Source: a virus. From it: 31,633 nt of DNA. Numbering within the stretch: position 1 is the first letter of the stretch; each line of letters starts with the position of its first letter. Shown here one piece after another: positions 29,171 through 31,633 of the stretch. The stretch spans positions 1-31,633 of IMG/VR virus record IMGVR_UViG_3300049856_000101; one strand, written 5' to 3'. Below the pieces are notes generated by a model. That model saw only the letters and a program-made list of their open reading frames with translations. It searched no databases and had not been told where the DNA came from. Position numbers and translations under genes: made by a program.

Positions 29171-30079
29171 ATGCGACTTGTATTTATTCGTGAAAGTGAC
29201 CTAGAAACTTTTGATCTGGGCGCATACCCTTATGGGCCTTTTGCTTTAGACCCGAATGTTGTTTTGCCTGGCGGTACAGCGTTGGACATTACAGGCTACG
29301 AATATTCGGGGCGCGATGGTGGCTATCAAACATCGTCACGCTTGCAGCGTCGGCCTTTTACTGCGCCGTTTATGATTCGTGAAGATTGGACTACAGAGTT
29401 TGGCCTGTTTGAGTTGATCAGACAAGCGCAAGGTTTCTTTGATTCACACAATGATGACCTGGTTTCTGAGCTATTTACTATCGAGGTCTATACGGATGAT
29501 CGCGTGCAGTCGTCTTATCAGATGCGACACGGTACGATTTCTGTACCTTTTAATGCTAAGACTGATAAGGGTGAAATGCGTGCATCTGCTCAGGTGTCAT
29601 TCATTTTTGGTGACCCTTATCTTTACCCGATTGGCGATAGTGGTCTTACTGTCAGGCTTTATGCAGGGGGTCAAACATCTGGCACACCTAATGGGCGTTC
29701 ATGGAGTACAACGAATGGTGCAGCGTGGAATACCACTAACGGTAAAACATGGGTTACTGCAGGTGGTTCAGGTGACCCAATAGCGGTCGATGTTATTTCT
29801 ATTGCAACCGTGCCAGTATCAATTATTTCTAGTGGCCAACTTGTAGACCCTTCTATTGTGAATCTAACTAATGACTCATCATTTACCTACGATGGGACGC
29901 TAGGCGCTGGCGATGTTCTAACGGTCGATACTTTCGGCAATGTTCTTGTTAATGGCGTTGCGCCAGCAAACGCTTATTCTGGTTCTTTGACTGCAATCAA
30001 TGGTACTAATACTTTTGCTTTGCTTGCATCTGTAGGCAGCCCTGGTTATGTTGACCTGAATATTCTCGGGGCTTTCTAA
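29171..30079 (+). CDS. Distal tail protein (Dit-like)
   Basis: A 302-residue protein. The N-terminal ~155 residues (LDITGYEYSGRDGGYQTSSRLQRRPFTAPFMI, then a helix FGLFELIRQAQGFF and a strand group ending ASAQVSFIFGDPYLYP) match the siphoviral distal tail belt domain that joins the tube to the baseplate. Residues 165-302 are a Gly/Thr/Asn-rich galectin-like region. Ribosome binding site GGGAAC upstream of ATG. The hub gene follows immediately, the usual Dit-Tal pair, but the pair lies between portal and capsid, not after the tape measure gene. Confidence 0.75.
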   Translation: MRLVFIRESDLETFDLGAYPYGPFALDPNVVLPGGTALDITGYEYSGRDGGYQTSSRLQRRPFTAPFMIREDWTTEFGLFELIRQAQGFFDSHNDDLVSELFTIEVYTDDRVQSSYQMRHGTISVPFNAKTDKGEMRASAQVSFIFGDPYLYPIGDSGLTVRLYAGGQTSGTPNGRSWSTTNGAAWNTTNGKTWVTAGGSGDPIAVDVISIATVPVSIISSGQLVDPSIVNLTNDSSFTYDGTLGAGDVLTVDTFGNVLVNGVAPANAYSGSLTAINGTNTFALLASVGSPGYVDLNILGAF

Positions 30080-31222
30080 ATGTGGAAGCTCGAATATTCT
30101 TACGACGGCGTTTATATTGGTGACTTGTTTCCTATCTCTAGCGGTTTCACACAATCAATACAGCGTAACGGGGTAGGGCAGATTCAGTTCAGCGTTTCGT
30201 TGCGTGCGTTGGCTAGTTTCTGTGAAAGTAAATCGTTTGACGTGACACGGATGTTTACCCCGATCAAGTCATCTATCAAAACGGTTCAAACTGGGGCATC
30301 TACATCGGGTGAATCTATGGGTGGTTGGCTGTCTGCCAGGCCATCTTTTAGTTTGGGGGCATCGGCTGACACGATGGTGCAGTTTATGTTCACTGGTTGG
30401 CTAGGTTTGTGTGCTGGCGCTTTCATTTTACCGCCGTATTCTTACAGCGGAAACTTCAATACTCTCGCAGCGTATCAGATTGCACGCATGATTGAACGCA
30501 CTACAATTGCTGGCGCACCCTGGCCTATAACGTCAGGCACGTCAGATACGCTACCGTCTGTGACGGGTACGATAGATGCCCCTAAAACGTTGAAAGATTT
30601 TCTTTTAGAACGTGCAGATAATCAGACTGGCACAGGCACGTTTGATGTTTACGCTGACCCATCGGGCAAAATTACTTTGTACACAAAATACGGTTTTGAT
30701 ATTTCAGCGGATTCAGTTTTTAACTACCCTGACATCGGCAATAAGTACGATCTGCGAGATATTGGTTTTGCTCAGTGGGATGGTTTTGTTTCTGACATGT
30801 TTCTTACTGGCGCAGGTAATGGTTATGAAAGCACGTCAGGTTCTGAGGGTGCAGCAATATTTAGTGAGGCTCGCAACTCTGACACGATAACTAATATTGG
30901 TTATTGGCAACACGCTGCCAGCGAATCAGACATTTCTACACAAACAGAACTAGACAGTAAAGCTACTAGTTATGTATTCAATACAGACAAACCATTTGAC
31001 ATGCCTACTCTTAAAGTTGATGGTGATCGCTTTAATCTTTATGCGCATGATCTGGGTGGTGACCTGTGGCTGGGCGATGTGATCTCTGTCAGTGTCAATG
31101 GCTGGGCGAAACCGTTGCTGCCTATAGTCACACCCATTGTTTTGCGTATCAATCAGATCGACATGGCAATTGATCGACTAGGGCATTGTGATCTTTCGCT
31201 AGGGATGGTGGCAGATGTCTAG
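30080..31222 (+). CDS. Baseplate hub / Tal-like minor tail protein
   Basis: A 380-residue protein immediately after Dit. Its start (MWKLEYSYDGVYIGDLFPISSGFTQSIQRNG) and alternation of beta segments with a helix-rich middle (APKTLKDFLLERADNQTG, then a FDVYADPSGKITLYTK strand pair) fit the hub fold of Tal/gp27-like proteins that plug the tail tip. The C-terminal part (LWLGDVISVSVNGW... INQIDMAIDRLGHCDLSLGM) matches the final strand of such domains. No C-terminal hydrolase is attached. It overlaps the next small gene by eight bases. Confidence 0.7.
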   Translation: MWKLEYSYDGVYIGDLFPISSGFTQSIQRNGVGQIQFSVSLRALASFCESKSFDVTRMFTPIKSSIKTVQTGASTSGESMGGWLSARPSFSLGASADTMVQFMFTGWLGLCAGAFILPPYSYSGNFNTLAAYQIARMIERTTIAGAPWPITSGTSDTLPSVTGTIDAPKTLKDFLLERADNQTGTGTFDVYADPSGKITLYTKYGFDISADSVFNYPDIGNKYDLRDIGFAQWDGFVSDMFLTGAGNGYESTSGSEGAAIFSEARNSDTITNIGYWQHAASESDISTQTELDSKATSYVFNTDKPFDMPTLKVDGDRFNLYAHDLGGDLWLGDVISVSVNGWAKPLLPIVTPIVLRINQIDMAIDRLGHCDLSLGMVADV

Positions 31223-31505
31223 CGTGATCGACCAGATTGCAGACATCGAACGTGAATTGCTTGCGTTGACAGCGAATCAACCGCCTAACCCCGCACAGAT
31301 CGCGACGTTTCGTGTTGACTATACATCAGTTGGAGCAGACGAAATCAAAACAATCGTGTTTGATGATGTGCCTCGGTTCATCCAAATTTATGGGTTATCC
31401 AATCAGGCAGCCTACATCTACTATTCTGGGGGACAATTGAAAGCAAAAATCATTATCCCATCAACCAATACACTAATCAGTTTGGGGGCGTTCTCTCTTG
31501 CCTGA
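31215..31505 (+). CDS. Small tail-tip protein with helical N-terminus (paralogue 0)
   Basis: A 96-residue protein, first of three consecutive genes with similar N-termini. Residues 5-18 (IDQIADIERELLAL) form a charged helix like VKRMADIERRLRGL in the protein at 400. The rest is beta-rich with Tyr/Ile (FIQIYGLSNQAAYIYYSGG). It starts inside the hub gene and its stop overlaps the TTG start of the next gene. Position suggests a baseplate or tail-tip part; function unknown. Confidence 0.65.
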   Translation: MSSVIDQIADIERELLALTANQPPNPAQIATFRVDYTSVGADEIKTIVFDDVPRFIQIYGLSNQAAYIYYSGGQLKAKIIIPSTNTLISLGAFSLA

Positions 31506-31633
31506 CATCATGACACGAATGGCAACAGCCAAAAAAGAATTGGATGCAATCAAAGCAGGTTTTGCCAGTGGACAGCAACAATGGGAAGCTGCGACACTAA
31601 CCACTGCAACTTTTATTGTGGCATTCTCGACAC
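31449..31633. repeat. Terminal direct repeat (right copy)
   Basis: Right-hand copy of bases 1-185, offset 31,448, with C at 31506 where the left copy has T. It covers the end of the gene 31215-31505 and the first 136 bases of the next gene, which is complete at 50-400. Confidence 0.93.
31498..31633 (+). CDS. Partial copy of the gene at 50-400 (cut by the window end)
   Basis: The first 136 bases of the gene that is whole at 50-400, present here because the contig ends overlap. Not a second gene. The only difference is a silent T/C at codon 3. Confidence 0.9.
   Translation, partial: MPDIMTRMATAKKELDAIKAGFASGQQQWEAATLTTATFIVAFST

Noticed and set aside
1-31633. Integrase, attachment site, CRISPR array or tRNA genes
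   Set aside because: I found no recombinase motifs, no regularly spaced repeats and no tRNA-like segments on reading the window; absence by eye is not proof.

Overview
The window is a complete, or nearly complete, tailed-phage genome of siphovirus type. Bases 1-185 recur at 31449-31633 with a single difference, so the contig closes into a circle of about 31,448 bp, and the gene cut by the right edge is whole at the left edge. Almost all genes lie on the + strand and many overlap by ATGA or TAATG. I see no integrase, phage repressor, DNA polymerase, helicase or primase, so the phage looks lytic and dependent on host replication, helped by its own exonuclease/RecT pair. The NlpC/P60 lysin with a peptidoglycan-binding tail, two secreted lysozyme-like proteins, no convincing outer-membrane spanin and several leaderless-looking starts suggest a Gram-positive, probably actinobacterial host of moderate GC. 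That host assignment is inference.

Layout around the circle, starting at packaging: small terminase (24292-24846), large terminase, portal fused to a MuF domain, a C1q-domain structural protein, a Dit-like distal tail protein, a baseplate hub protein, then three small proteins that share a helical N-terminus (31215-31505, 50-400, 400-783). A Com-like zinc finger follows, then a prohead protease-scaffold-major capsid fusion (997-2883), head-tail connectors, major tail protein, a chaperone-position protein and the tape measure protein (5128-7224). Dit and the hub therefore sit between portal and capsid rather than after the tape measure gene. Next come a small helical protein, a glutaredoxin-like protein and a neck-like protein.

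8150-10777 is the lysis region: NlpC/P60 endolysin, several small membrane proteins (holin candidates) and a secreted transglycosylase. Two minus-strand small genes (9406-9567 and 10774-11028) interrupt the + strand series. 11047-11509 is the longest stretch without a convincing gene and carries a 14-bp direct repeat spaced by exactly 21 bp.

11510-17931 encodes host-contact proteins: a BppU-like protein, a tail fibre with an exact 171-bp tandem duplication, two small proteins and a 1110-residue adhesin. A two-domain glycosyltransferase and a methyltransferase follow (17944-19922). A minus-strand secreted transglycosylase (20006-20563) with its own terminator separates them from the early region (20656-24277). 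The early region has two near-duplicate promoters, small HTH and winged-helix proteins, a RecB-type exonuclease, RecT, micro-ORFs and a second glycosyltransferase gene.

Base composition changes strongly although coding direction does not: the + strand is A/C-rich from about 11 to 25 kb and G/T-rich over most of the rest. This points to a replication origin or terminus near each switch, or to modules of different ancestry.
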